The notes: generated by a model not told the origin, from the letters alone. DNA of 51,373 nt from Chitinophagaceae bacterium (GCA_028288405.1 JAQBNS010000001.1:1-51373); one strand, 5' to 3'. Shown: positions 1-7,536, counted from the stretch's first letter. Numbers and translations are program-made.

Positions 1-124
1 TGCCTTTTTCTGTAATTCGCCTCAATACATCAGGGAGCCTTATGAAAGATACCTTACCAATAAAATTCGCCTGCATTTTGGCTTTGACGGGGTTCCGATA
101 AACGTGGTTTTTAGAAAAAAGTAA
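1..124 (+). CDS. der: GTPase Der (EngA), 3' end only
   Basis: Partial gene cut by the window start; reading frame begins at base 2 and stops at 122-124. The 40 visible residues contain SPQYIREPYERYLTNKIR followed by LHFGFDGVPINVVFRKK. This matches the end of the C-terminal KH-like domain of the ribosome-assembly GTPase Der, where family members read roughly 'YxRYLxNxLRxxFxFxGxPIxxxFR'. The two GTPase domains lie upstream, outside the window. No terminator separates it from the next gene. Confidence 0.85.
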   Translation, partial: AFFCNSPQYIREPYERYLTNKIRLHFGFDGVPINVVFRKK

Positions 125-143
125 AAAAAATTAAGGTTAATCC

Positions 144-173
144 TTTACCAGACAAAAATATTGTATATTTTTG
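144..173 (+). promoter_or_regulatory. Bacteroidota-type promoter of the small lipoprotein
   Basis: TTTA (144-147), an 18-base spacer and TATTTTTG (166-173) match the -33 TTTG / -7 TAnnTTTG pattern of this phylum. The lipoprotein ATG is 33 bases downstream. The -7 match is good; the -33 has one mismatch. Confidence 0.55.
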
Positions 174-205
174 TCATTCAGTTTAAACTAATAAAATATA
201 ACACA

Positions 206-415
206 ATGAGAAAATTATTCGCTTTATTATCTGTTGCTACTGTTATGACTTTAGCTTCTTGCGGTGCAAAATCTGATGAATCTGCTGCTACTGCTGACAC
301 TACTGCTGCTGTTGACACGTTGACTGCTGTACCTGCTGACACTACTGCTAGTGTTGACACTACTGCTGTTGCTCCAGCTGACACTACTAAAGCTGCTGCT
401 CCAGCTGCTCACTAG
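206..415 (+). CDS. Small Thr/Ala/Asp-rich lipoprotein
   Basis: A 69-residue predicted lipoprotein of unknown function. The signal peptide MRKLFALLSVATVMTLASC ends in a lipobox (LASC) with the lipidated cysteine at residue 19. The remaining 50 residues are almost only Ala, Thr, Asp, Val, Ser and Pro, arranged as a degenerate repeat of the ADTTA.VDT type, also visible as repeated 'gctgacactactgct' at DNA level. It is probably disordered and surface- or periplasm-facing. The ATG at 206 is preferred over an upstream in-frame ATG because it starts the signal peptide. It has its own promoter and terminator, so it is monocistronic, and probably abundant (inference). Confidence 0.75.
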   Translation: MRKLFALLSVATVMTLASCGAKSDESAATADTTAAVDTLTAVPADTTASVDTTAVAPADTTKAAAPAAH

Positions 416-444
416 TAACTGCTTTCTTCGAAAGAAGAACGAAG

Positions 445-480
445 AGCCCCTTTCATTTGAGAGGGGCTTTTTTTATTTTT
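445..480 (+). terminator. Rho-independent terminator of the small lipoprotein
   Basis: AGCCCCTT (445-452) pairs with GAGGGGCT (461-468) around an 8-base loop, followed by a T-rich tract to 480. The tract ends four bases before the next start codon. Confidence 0.85.
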
Positions 481-484
481 GGGC

Positions 485-1135
485 ATGGAACCACACACGG
501 CACAAAAGCTCTTTGCCAAGTTTGTGCCCGAATCATCTGCTACCTATTGTGCGAACCTCTGGATCCGTTTAGGATTCGAATTCAAACTGGCCCGCTCCCG
601 TTCTTCCAAACTCGGGGACTACTGGTACAGCTCTGCCGTCAAACGCCATAAGATCACGGTCAACAAAGACCTCAACAGCTACTCTTTTCTGGTTACCTAC
701 ATTCACGAAGTCGCTCACATGGTAGCCGGCATACGCCACGGGTACCGTATCAAACCGCACGGTGAAGAATGGAAAGCTTGCTTCAGAGAAGTCATGTACC
801 CCTTGATGAAAGAGGATATTCTTCCGGATGATGTATTGATTCCCTTGCACGATTACATGATTTCCCCCGGCGCTTCTTCCTGTTCCGATCCGGCGCTGTA
901 CAAAGCCCTGGCGAAGTACGATGCCAAACAGGATTTTCAACTGTTCCTTTCCGATGTACCCGTCGGTGCTTCTTTCGTTTTCGGCAAACGTATTTTCCGC
1001 AAAGAAAAAACGATGCGGACCAGGGCCTTGTGTGTGGAAGTGAAAAACGGACACCGCTATTATATCTCGCAGGCGGCGGAGGTGAAGGTGTTGCAGGGGC
1101 AATTATTTAGCGAGGAGGGACGAGGGACGAGTTAA
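485..1135 (+). CDS. SprT-like zinc metallopeptidase
   Basis: A 216-residue member of the SprT/Spartan-like family. It shows the zinc motif HEVAH (residues 74-78) and a downstream PHGEEWK with the likely third ligand His92. In SprT the C-terminal part is a zinc ribbon; here the region MRTRALCVEV...YYISQAAEV keeps the ribbon's strand pattern but lacks paired CxxC cysteines. Substrate is unknown; eukaryotic Spartan cleaves DNA-protein crosslinks, but that role is not shown here. ATG at 485 was chosen; a TTG lies two codons upstream. The start sits directly after the preceding terminator with no clear ribosome site. The last residues (EEGRGTS) are encoded by an intergenic-type repeat. Confidence 0.8.
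   Translation: MEPHTAQKLFAKFVPESSATYCANLWIRLGFEFKLARSRSSKLGDYWYSSAVKRHKITVNKDLNSYSFLVTYIHEVAHMVAGIRHGYRIKPHGEEWKACFREVMYPLMKEDILPDDVLIPLHDYMISPGASSCSDPALYKALAKYDAKQDFQLFLSDVPVGASFVFGKRIFRKEKTMRTRALCVEVKNGHRYYISQAAEVKVLQGQLFSEEGRGTS
1110..1133 (+). repeat. Heptamer repeat inside the 3' end of the SprT-like gene
   Basis: Degenerate 7-base units (gcgagga, gggacga, gggacga) form the final codons of the gene. The same unit type forms the palindrome at the far end of the window (51315-51373). Confidence 0.6.
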
Positions 1136-1140
1136 GATCT

Positions 1141-1247
1141 TAGTCCCCGCAGGGTCTCTCGCAGAGGACCCTGCGAGTTTCTTGATAGACGAGAACTCGG
1201 AGCATTCAAGATCGCAGGGTCCCTTTCAGGAGACCCTGCGGGGACTA
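1141..1247. repeat. Double-hairpin interspersed element, copy 1
   Basis: A 107-bp element with perfect 18-bp terminal inverted repeats (1141-1158 and 1230-1247, starting tagtccccgcagggtctc). Each half also folds on itself through GCAGGGTC...GACCCTGC (about 1149-1174 and 1214-1239). A second copy in reverse orientation lies at 32745-32845. Here it lies between convergent genes. Confidence 0.85.
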
Positions 1248-1270
1248 AAGAGTGTGGTTTATATTTTTGC

Positions 1271-1297
1271 TCACTCTTCACCGTTCACTTTTCACTC
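1271..1297. repeat. Heptamer array of the TCACTCT type (single arm)
   Basis: Successive units tcactct, tcaccgt, tcacttt, tcact in 7-base phase, ending three bases before the stop codon of the convergent minus-strand gene. No facing arm is visible here, unlike at 3820-3891 and 5094-5209. Confidence 0.6.
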
Positions 1298-1299
1298 CA

Positions 1300-1866
1300 T
1301 CAAGAAATCCGTTTCGTTATCGCCCCATTCACCCGCTCAAAAAACACATCCGGCGTAAGCGTCCGCCAATTCTCATGATCCAGCTCGCCGCCGTAATTGA
1401 TGTAATAATCGAGGTTGAATTTTTTCCATTCGGATGTCACATGTTCTCTGAAATTTACTCCGGCGATCCAGCCTTCTTCTACGTCTTCAAACCATTCTTC
1501 ATAATACGAATCGTCGGAACCGTGGAAGTTCAAAATATTTTCTCCGATCAGAATAAATTTATTCAATCCTTCGCTTACCAACAGATCAATGACGTTGCGT
1601 TTCAAATGCATGATGTCGTTGTGTAACGTATCGTTCCATTCGCCCATCAATTCTATGATGCAGCATTTCTTGTCGTAATCGGCGTAGAGGATTTTAACGT
1701 AGAGTGTTTCGGAACCGATGAAGTCCCAGAGGGGATGAATGTAATACCCGTAAATGGTATTCTCGTATTGTTGAAGATTGTAATGGGCTTTATAAAAAGG
1801 AGAACGCTTGTCCTTGTTGGAACTATAAAATTTCTCCCAGTTGTAATATGGTTCAATGTCCTGCAT
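1300..1866 (-). CDS. Conserved hypothetical protein linked to murQ
   Basis: A 188-residue soluble acidic protein with no signal peptide or membrane segment. I do not recognise a named domain. It is rich in Tyr, Trp, Asp and Glu, with segments such as YYEEWFEDVEEGWIAGVNF. ATG at 1866 overlaps the end of murQ by 14 bases, so the two are probably co-translated. The context is amino-sugar salvage, but nothing in the protein itself shows a catalytic role. Confidence 0.65.
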   Translation of the reverse strand: MQDIEPYYNWEKFYSSNKDKRSPFYKAHYNLQQYENTIYGYYIHPLWDFIGSETLYVKILYADYDKKCCIIELMGEWNDTLHNDIMHLKRNVIDLLVSEGLNKFILIGENILNFHGSDDSYYEEWFEDVEEGWIAGVNFREHVTSEWKKFNLDYYINYGGELDHENWRTLTPDVFFERVNGAITKRIS

Positions 1867-2668
1867 GCTTGTGATACCACTCCACAGCTTTACGCACACT
1901 GCCTTCTTTCGTTAACAAGGCTTCTGCTTCTGCTTCGCTGACATTGATTTCTTCCATAATCATGCCAATGCCTCGCTTCACGAGTTTGTGATTGGAGAGC
2001 TGCATGTCCACCATCTTATTGCCTTTCACTTTTCCCAATTGAATCATCACAGCCGTGGTGATCATGTTGAGGACCAGCTTCTGTGCAGTACCTGCTTTCA
2101 ATCTTGTCGAGCCTGTTAAAAATTCAGGACCGGTATTTACTTCCACCGGAAAATCGGAAACTTTCGCGACAGCAGAATCAAGGTTGCATACGACACAACC
2201 CGTTTGCAATCCGTGTTTTCTCGCGGCTTCTAAACCACCGATCACATAAGGCGTTCTGCCGGATGCGGCAATGCCGATTACAAAATCTTTTTCATTGATG
2301 TTGAAAGCCTGCATGTCTTTCCAGGCTTGCTCCGCGTCGTCTTCGGCAAATTCTACCGCTTTACGGATCGCGCTGTCACCACCGGCAATGATGCCGATGA
2401 CCAGGTCGAAAGGAACGCCAAACGTAGGCGGACATTCCGATGCATCCACTACGCCTAAGCGCCCGCTAGTACCTGCACCGATATAAAAAAGCCTTCCACC
2501 GTTTTTCATTCGCACCGTTAAGGCTTGAACGAGTTTTTCGATAGAAGGCAAGGCTTGTTCCACGACCAGTGGTACAGATTGATCTTCGGTATTCATGCCT
2601 TTTAGAATTTCGCCTACCGGCATTTTTTCTAAGGCGTTGTAACGAGAGGATGACTCTGTCCCTGACAT
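1853..2668 (-). CDS. murQ: N-acetylmuramic acid 6-phosphate etherase
   Basis: A 271-residue SIS-domain enzyme that removes the lactyl ether from MurNAc-6-phosphate, giving GlcNAc-6-phosphate and D-lactate, a cytosolic step of cell-wall recycling. Family landmarks are visible: IGAGTSGRLGVVDASECPPT (residues 63-82, with the conserved Glu78), GGDSAIRKAVEFAED (second conserved acidic site near Glu109), IAASGRTPYV and GPEFLTGSTRLKAGTAQK. It starts seven bases after the kinase gene and overlaps the following gene, so kinase-murQ-188-aa protein form one operon. Confidence 0.95.
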   Translation of the reverse strand: MSGTESSSRYNALEKMPVGEILKGMNTEDQSVPLVVEQALPSIEKLVQALTVRMKNGGRLFYIGAGTSGRLGVVDASECPPTFGVPFDLVIGIIAGGDSAIRKAVEFAEDDAEQAWKDMQAFNINEKDFVIGIAASGRTPYVIGGLEAARKHGLQTGCVVCNLDSAVAKVSDFPVEVNTGPEFLTGSTRLKAGTAQKLVLNMITTAVMIQLGKVKGNKMVDMQLSNHKLVKRGIGMIMEEINVSEAEAEALLTKEGSVRKAVEWYHKHAGH

Positions 2669-2675
2669 AGGAAAT

Positions 2676-3524
2676 TTATTTCTTTTTAATGTGGTATTCT
2701 GTCAATGCTTCCATAGGATTACCCATCACCATGTCAATCGTTACGTTGTGTTCTTTCGCTACTTTATCCAATACAGGTTTCAAGTGCGCCGCAACAGAAC
2801 CGATGAAACGGATCGGAAGGTTTTGGTAGTTGTCGTATTTTACGATACAGTTCTTGAACAACAAACTGAAGTTCTCATACGCCAGGTCAAACAAATACGG
2901 CTCGTCCTGATTGTAAATCACAAACGGAGCTAAAGAAGCCAGGTATCTGTTGGGGAAAGGTTTAGTATATACTTTGTCAAAAATATCGGCGTGACGATCG
3001 CTCGTAAACGCTTCGAATTTATCACGCACAGACTTCGGCATGGCTTCGCGGATGTAATCACGCACGACCAATTTACCTAAGTAACCACCGCTGCCTTCAT
3101 CGCCTAAATACAAACCCAGAGAGTTTACATTCAATGTAATGTCTTTACCATCGTAATGACACGTATTAGAACCTGTACCCGCGATGCAAGCAATACCGGG
3201 TTTGTCACCCAATACCGCACGACAAGCAGCGATCAAGTCATGGTCTACATGAATCTGACTGTGAGGAAATGCTTTTTTCAAGGCCTGAGCCACAATATCT
3301 TGTTGTGCTTTGCCTTCACAACCTGCACCGTAGAAATAGATCTGGTCTACTTTTTTACTCGGGTCCAACTGGGAAATCAATTCCTTTTGAAGCGCCTGGT
3401 AAATATCATCAGAAGTCTGGTAGTAAGGGTTAAAACCAATTGTTCTGTAGTTGTGTTTGTTATTGTTTTCGTCTACAAAAACCCAACTCGATTTGGTAGA
3501 ACCACTGTCAACGATGGCAATCAT
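2676..3524 (-). CDS. BadF/BadG-type amino-sugar kinase (GlcNAc or MurNAc kinase)
   Basis: A 282-residue ASKHA-fold kinase. The N-terminal phosphate loop DSGSTKSSW (residues 6-14), the central IAGTGSNT and GDEGSGGYLGK are typical of N-acetylglucosamine kinase-like proteins of the BadF/BadG family. It is directly followed by murQ. In the related oral bacterium Tannerella forsythia a kinase of this family, MurK, phosphorylates MurNAc ahead of MurQ; by context this could be its counterpart. Substrate choice between MurNAc and GlcNAc cannot be read from the sequence. Confidence 0.8.
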   Translation of the reverse strand: MIAIVDSGSTKSSWVFVDENNNKHNYRTIGFNPYYQTSDDIYQALQKELISQLDPSKKVDQIYFYGAGCEGKAQQDIVAQALKKAFPHSQIHVDHDLIAACRAVLGDKPGIACIAGTGSNTCHYDGKDITLNVNSLGLYLGDEGSGGYLGKLVVRDYIREAMPKSVRDKFEAFTSDRHADIFDKVYTKPFPNRYLASLAPFVIYNQDEPYLFDLAYENFSLLFKNCIVKYDNYQNLPIRFIGSVAAHLKPVLDKVAKEHNVTIDMVMGNPMEALTEYHIKKK

Positions 3525-3555
3525 GTGTAATTAGATTAAAAGGAGAAGTCTAGAA

Positions 3556-3801
3556 TTAGGTTTTCAATTTACCCACTATTTTAAACTTATCAAAGACATT
3601 TTCGTTGTGCGGAGCCGATTCCATTTCAGCTGTGAGGTCTTGGCCTGCCATGTGCTCATAATGAAGCCCGTTCCTCCACATCCTTGATTTATTCAATTCA
3701 TAAATGAGTCCTTTATAGGCTACCCAGATCTCGTCCCGGTCGGTGCCGTTTCTTGACGCTAACTGAGAGTGGGTGTATTCCGGGAGTGCGCTGTTTTCCA
3801 T
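3556..3801 (-). CDS. Small cytochrome b5-like heme-binding protein
   Basis: An 81-residue single-domain protein of the cytochrome b5-like heme/steroid-binding family. It begins YTHSQLASRNGTDRDEIWVAYKG, then LIYELNKSRMWRNGLHYEHMAGQDLT and APHNENVFDKFKIVG. The His in HYEHMAGQDLT and the His of APHN are the likely axial ligands. ATG at 3801 is chosen because upstream codons derive from the intergenic repeat. It is 31 bases upstream of the amino-sugar kinase and may be read with it. No membrane segment; the partner is unknown. Confidence 0.75.
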   Translation of the reverse strand: MENSALPEYTHSQLASRNGTDRDEIWVAYKGLIYELNKSRMWRNGLHYEHMAGQDLTAEMESAPHNENVFDKFKIVGKLKT

Positions 3802-3819
3802 GGAGTTAGGTGGGTAAAG

Positions 3820-3891
3820 AGTGAAGAGTGAGTGGTGAAGAGTGAAGAGTATCATCATTTACCCTTCACTCTTCACCACTCACCCTTCACT
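3820..3891. repeat. Heptamer-phased inverted repeat (GTGAAGA units)
   Basis: Left arm 3820-3850 and right arm 3861-3891 are 31 bases each and pair with two mismatches. Each arm is made of 7-base units (gtgaaga, gtgaaga, gtgagtg, gtgaaga...). The loop is 10 bases. The right arm runs into the stop codon of the arginase-fold gene (3890-3892). Confidence 0.85.
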
Positions 3892-5050
3892 AAATCAATT
3901 TCGCATGCGTCAACAACCATCTATTCGGCAATTCCCCTCTATTCGCTGTCATGTAATCCTCATAACTACAAGGCACAATAGAGTTACGCGCCATGTTGGA
4001 TTTGCTTTCCGGAAAAGGAACTTCCATCCACCACTTCTCACTGTTGAGGTGTTTATAAAAAACCAACTGATGCGGTTCGCTGCTCAGTGCTACGTAGTAC
4101 TTGTTGTATTTCTGTGTATTGAAATCCGGTGATTCTGCATGGCGGCTGTAAAAGCCTTCGATGAAATACCAGATCATAGTAGCAATGACCGAAGCGGTTT
4201 GACCTTTGATGTCTTCCAGCGGATTGTATTCGTAAAAACCAATGGACGAAAGTTTGTTACTCAAGCCCGCATACCAACAGATCTGACAAGCCTCTTCACC
4301 GCTCAATCCAAAAGGGTGTGTATTCTTATTACCCGGTGCGTCGCTCTGCCGAATGGCGCTGATGTCAAAACTGATCATATCCGCATCACGGATCACGGGC
4401 TCAAACTCTTCGATGTTCTTGCGCACCTGACCCACGCGGTACATTTCAAAATACAACTTCTCCAATACCCCCAGGATCTCCTGATCGGTGAAGTACGTTT
4501 GATAAGCAATGTGGCTGTAGTTGAATAAAATATTGGGCTCATGTGTCAGCAAATGGTGTACGTGCTGACGGCTGCGGTCTTCGCTGTGTGTGTACATGTC
4601 GATGGACGCATCCACGTTGACCATGCTCACAAACTTTCCCGTGCCTTCATAACCCATGTATTGCCCGATGTCCATGTCGTGTGTACTTCCGATCAATACG
4701 GGAATGATGTTTTTGTTCAGCAATACTTCACAAACTTCTTTGATGCGTTTGTAACTCTCGTCGATATTAATGCCGCAACGCAAATTGCCCAGGTCCACAA
4801 TGCGGTACGCACCGGTTCCTTTTTTCAACGCGTACAGTTTTTCTCTCACCGCATCCGCCGCTTTGCTCACACCTTCTGCATCGGCAGCACCCTTTTCCTC
4901 TGTCAGTCCGATGATGGCAATGTCTGCATAATCGAGTGAAGGGAAATTCTCTTCGTAACGGATGATGTGGTTGTATAAACTGGAAACATCGTTCTTGATG
5001 TGCGCAGGAACGTCTGTTTTTACGATGTCGAAGAAAATCCGAAGATTCAT
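3890..5050 (-). CDS. Arginase-fold (ureohydrolase) protein, formimidoylglutamase-like, altered metal site
   Basis: A 386-residue member of the arginase/agmatinase/formimidoylglutamase superfamily. Family motifs can be placed: GSTHD (121-125) for GGDHS, DASID (147-151) for DAHxD, and SFDIS (227-231) for SFDxD. Of the six classical Mn ligands, His124, Asp147, Asp151 and Asp229 remain; Ser149 replaces His and Ser231 replaces Asp. The sequence after it, AIRQSDAPG, is well conserved in Bacteroidota relatives as far as I recall. Automated annotation would call it formimidoylglutamase, but no hut genes are nearby and activity is doubtful. ATG at 5050 is preferred; upstream codons are non-protein-like. 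Confidence 0.8.
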   Translation of the reverse strand: MNLRIFFDIVKTDVPAHIKNDVSSLYNHIIRYEENFPSLDYADIAIIGLTEEKGAADAEGVSKAADAVREKLYALKKGTGAYRIVDLGNLRCGINIDESYKRIKEVCEVLLNKNIIPVLIGSTHDMDIGQYMGYEGTGKFVSMVNVDASIDMYTHSEDRSRQHVHHLLTHEPNILFNYSHIAYQTYFTDQEILGVLEKLYFEMYRVGQVRKNIEEFEPVIRDADMISFDISAIRQSDAPGNKNTHPFGLSGEEACQICWYAGLSNKLSSIGFYEYNPLEDIKGQTASVIATMIWYFIEGFYSRHAESPDFNTQKYNKYYVALSSEPHQLVFYKHLNSEKWWMEVPFPESKSNMARNSIVPCSYEDYMTANRGELPNRWLLTHAKLI

Positions 5051-5093
5051 AGAGGACGGAATGTTGTTGTGAAGTAAAGCTAAGAAATAAAAT

Positions 5094-5209
5094 GGTGAGC
5101 AGTGAAGGGTCAAGGGTGAACAGTAGTAGAATTTATCCACTATCTATCTATACAGCAAATTCTTTACAGTCAGTACTTACCCTTCACTATTCACCCTTCA
5201 CTGCTCACC
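5094..5209. repeat. Heptamer-phased inverted repeat (GTGAGCA/GTGAAGG units)
   Basis: Left arm from 5094 and right arm ending at 5209 share 17 perfectly paired bases (GGTGAGCAGTGAAGGGT) and continue imperfectly in 7-base units for about 30 bases. The right arm supplies the first base of the CTA that is the radical SAM stop codon on the minus strand (5209-5211). The central ~50 bases are unrelated sequence. Confidence 0.75.
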
Positions 5210-6186
5210 TAAAACAGTTGTTTCCAGGTCCCCTTGATCCGATTGTATTTAATCGTACTCGGCAATGCACTCCACCAATAGCGATTCATCTTTACGGCAA
5301 AAGAAGGCTGCATATAGCAGTTGATGGTACAGCCCTGGCATTCGGGTAGTTTGCCTTCTAGCGCCACGAGTTGCTGCACTTCATCGGAGTGATAGAGTTC
5401 GTAGAGGTTGTCGTTGATGTCAAAGGATTTGGTGCCGAGGTGATAGCAAGGCAAGACCAATTTATTTTCCGGAGAGATCACCAAGGTTGTACTCGCCGCT
5501 TTGCAGATCGGATCTTGTACCTGGTTGCCTCCGTCTACTCTCAATTTAATGAACGCTTCATTCAAATAGACCATCGGCTTGCGTCCCCATTGTCTAAGGG
5601 TCTTCAGCTGTGCAGCGGTCAGACCGCCACCTGTTTCTACCTGATTGTATTCAAAAGATGGATTGATGATGAGCAGCAAATCATTGGGTAGTGTAATGTT
5701 CTGATACACTTTTTCCAAATGACTGATGTTGTCACCGAAAGCAGTAAATAAGATATCCGGTTTTTCTCCTAAGGACTTAGCGATCTCAATGGATTGCATG
5801 ACAAAATCAAAACAAGGTGCTTTTCTCATTTCGTCATGTGTAGCCGCATCGGCTGCGTCCAATGAAAAATGGAGCATATCGATCAGGCCTTTCAGTTCTT
5901 CCGCTCTTTTAGGATACAACATCCCATTGCTGGTCACTGTGGTGATGAATCCCATGGATTTGGCCAGTTTTAAAATGGCCGCCAGGTCACGGTGAAGGAG
6001 CGGTTCTCCACCGGTAAAGTCTATCACCTTGACTCCTAGTTTTTTGAGTGCCTTAAAATTTTGCTCGGCTTGTTCCAGGGTGATATACGGCGATGGTTTT
6101 TCCCAAATGTCACAAAAACCACAAGCCGCATTGCAACGGTAGGTCAGGTAGTAATTGCACAGAACAGGATGCGAAATCAGCCGCAT
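5209..6186 (-). CDS. Radical SAM protein with C-terminal cysteine cluster
   Basis: A 325-residue radical SAM enzyme. The 4Fe-4S/SAM motif CNAACGFC lies at residues 18-25, followed by the SAM-binding DFTGGEPLL. The C-terminal third carries further cysteines (PICKAAS, LPCYH, PECQGCTINC), resembling a SPASM/twitch-like auxiliary cluster. Such enzymes modify peptides, sugars or lipids; no peptide or partner gene is adjacent, so the substrate is unknown. No signal peptide. It is convergent with nothing and divergent from the aldolase gene, 118 bases away. Confidence 0.8.
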   Translation of the reverse strand: MRLISHPVLCNYYLTYRCNAACGFCDIWEKPSPYITLEQAEQNFKALKKLGVKVIDFTGGEPLLHRDLAAILKLAKSMGFITTVTSNGMLYPKRAEELKGLIDMLHFSLDAADAATHDEMRKAPCFDFVMQSIEIAKSLGEKPDILFTAFGDNISHLEKVYQNITLPNDLLLIINPSFEYNQVETGGGLTAAQLKTLRQWGRKPMVYLNEAFIKLRVDGGNQVQDPICKAASTTLVISPENKLVLPCYHLGTKSFDINDNLYELYHSDEVQQLVALEGKLPECQGCTINCYMQPSFAVKMNRYWWSALPSTIKYNRIKGTWKQLF

Positions 6187-6262
6187 AAAATAGGTTTTGG
6201 TCTAATTTACGGATAAAAGAGTCTTGCGCGGTTAAAAGCAGTGAATTTTGTTAGGCTTTTCG

Positions 6263-6270
6263 TATATTTG
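6263..6270 (+). promoter_or_regulatory. -7 promoter element of the aldolase gene
   Basis: TATATTTG, an exact TAnnTTTG match, 34 bases before the ATG at 6305. No TTTG at the usual 19-base spacing; the nearest (6247-6250) is too close. Confidence 0.45.
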
Positions 6271-6304
6271 ACCTTCCATTGCACTCAATTTATTTAAAAC
6301 AAAT

Positions 6305-7399
6305 ATGGCTGAAAACACACAAACGGCATTGAAAGGTGTCATCACAGGTAACGACCTGACTAAATTGTACACTGCTGCTAAAAAAGCACAATTGGCATTT
6401 CCTGCTGTAAACGTAGTAAGTACGAACTCTGTTAACGCAGTACTAGAAGCAGCAAAAGCTGTCAACTCTCCAGTGATCATTCAATTCTCTAACGGAGGTG
6501 GTCAATTTTATGCTGGTAAATCTTTACCAAACGACAAACAACAAGCATCTATCGCCGGTGCGATTTCTGGTGCTCATCATATTCACCAATTGGCTGAAGT
6601 ATACGACGTAGCAGTTGTATTGCACACAGACCACGCGGCTAAAAAATTATTACCTTGGATCGACGGTTTGTTAGATGCAGGTGAAAAATTCTACAAAGCA
6701 CACGGTAAGCCTTTGTTCTCTTCTCACATGTTGGATCTTTCTGAAGAACCTTTGCACGAAAACATTGAGATCTGCAAAAAGTATCTGGAGAGAATGAGCA
6801 AAATCGGTATGCACCTTGAAATTGAATTGGGTGTAACGGGTGGCGAAGAAGACGGTGTAGACAACTCTGACATAGACAACTCTAAACTATACACTCAACC
6901 GGAAGAAGTATCTTATGCTTACGAAGAATTGAGCAAAATCAGTCCGAACTTTACCATTGCTGCGGCATTCGGTAACGTACACGGTGTATACAAATCCGGT
7001 AGCGTGAAATTGGAGCCGAAAATCTTGAAAAACTCTCAGGACTTCGTCGCTAAAAAATTCAACACGTCTACTCCTGATCCGATCAACTTCGTATTCCACG
7101 GTGGTAGCGGTTCTTCCAGAGAGCACATCAGAGAAGGCATCTCTTACGGAGTAATCAAAATGAACATCGACACAGATTTGCAATGGGCATTCTGGGAAGG
7201 TATCCTTGGTTACTACAAAACAAACGAAGCGTACTTGCAAGGTCAATTGGGTAACCCTAAAGGTGCTGATCAGCCGAACAAGAAATTCTACGATCCACGT
7301 GTATGGTTGAGAAAAGGTGAAGATACGTTTGTCGCTCGTTTGAAAGACGCATTCGTTGACTTGAACTCAGACAATGCTTACGAGAAAATGGGATTGTAA
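6305..7399 (+). CDS. fbaA: Class II fructose-bisphosphate aldolase
   Basis: A 364-residue class IIA aldolase that cleaves fructose 1,6-bisphosphate to dihydroxyacetone phosphate and glyceraldehyde 3-phosphate. The zinc-site segment VVLHTDHAAKKLLPW, the region MHLEIELGVTGGEEDGVDN, the FGNVHGVYKSG segment with a metal-binding His, and FHGGSGSSREHI for phosphate binding are all present. Length matches the E. coli-type enzyme. Codon use is strongly biased (many AAC, GGT, GAA), as expected for a highly expressed gene. It is monocistronic, with a strong terminator. Confidence 0.95.
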   Translation: MAENTQTALKGVITGNDLTKLYTAAKKAQLAFPAVNVVSTNSVNAVLEAAKAVNSPVIIQFSNGGGQFYAGKSLPNDKQQASIAGAISGAHHIHQLAEVYDVAVVLHTDHAAKKLLPWIDGLLDAGEKFYKAHGKPLFSSHMLDLSEEPLHENIEICKKYLERMSKIGMHLEIELGVTGGEEDGVDNSDIDNSKLYTQPEEVSYAYEELSKISPNFTIAAAFGNVHGVYKSGSVKLEPKILKNSQDFVAKKFNTSTPDPINFVFHGGSGSSREHIREGISYGVIKMNIDTDLQWAFWEGILGYYKTNEAYLQGQLGNPKGADQPNKKFYDPRVWLRKGEDTFVARLKDAFVDLNSDNAYEKMGL

Positions 7400-7402
7400 T
7401 TT

Positions 7403-7531
7403 GTGAGATGAGAAATGTGAGATGAGAAAAGAGAAATTTTGAATCATCTCTATAAAATAAAAAGCCTGCTAGAAATCTAGCAGGCTTTTTTTATACAAAA
7501 TCATCTCTCATTTCACATCTCTCATCTCTTC
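7403..7531. repeat. Heptamer-phased inverted repeat (GTGAGAT/GAGAAAT units)
   Basis: Left arm 7403-7437 reads gtgagat, gagaaat, gtgagat, gagaaaa, gagaaat. The right arm (about 7500-7530) is an imperfect reverse complement. The two arms enclose the intrinsic terminator and fill the gap between two convergent genes, starting three bases after the aldolase stop. Confidence 0.7.
7459..7492 (+). terminator. Bidirectional intrinsic terminator after the aldolase gene
   Basis: AAAAAGCCTGCTAGA (7459-7473) pairs perfectly with TCTAGCAGGCTTTTT (7476-7490), with T-runs on both strands. It can serve the convergent glycosyltransferase gene as well. Confidence 0.9.
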
Positions 7532-7536
7532 TTTGG

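Noticed and set aside
569-1102. A 177-codon open frame antisense to the SprT-like gene
   Set aside because: The plus strand has the full HEVAH metallopeptidase pattern; the antisense frame is a shadow.
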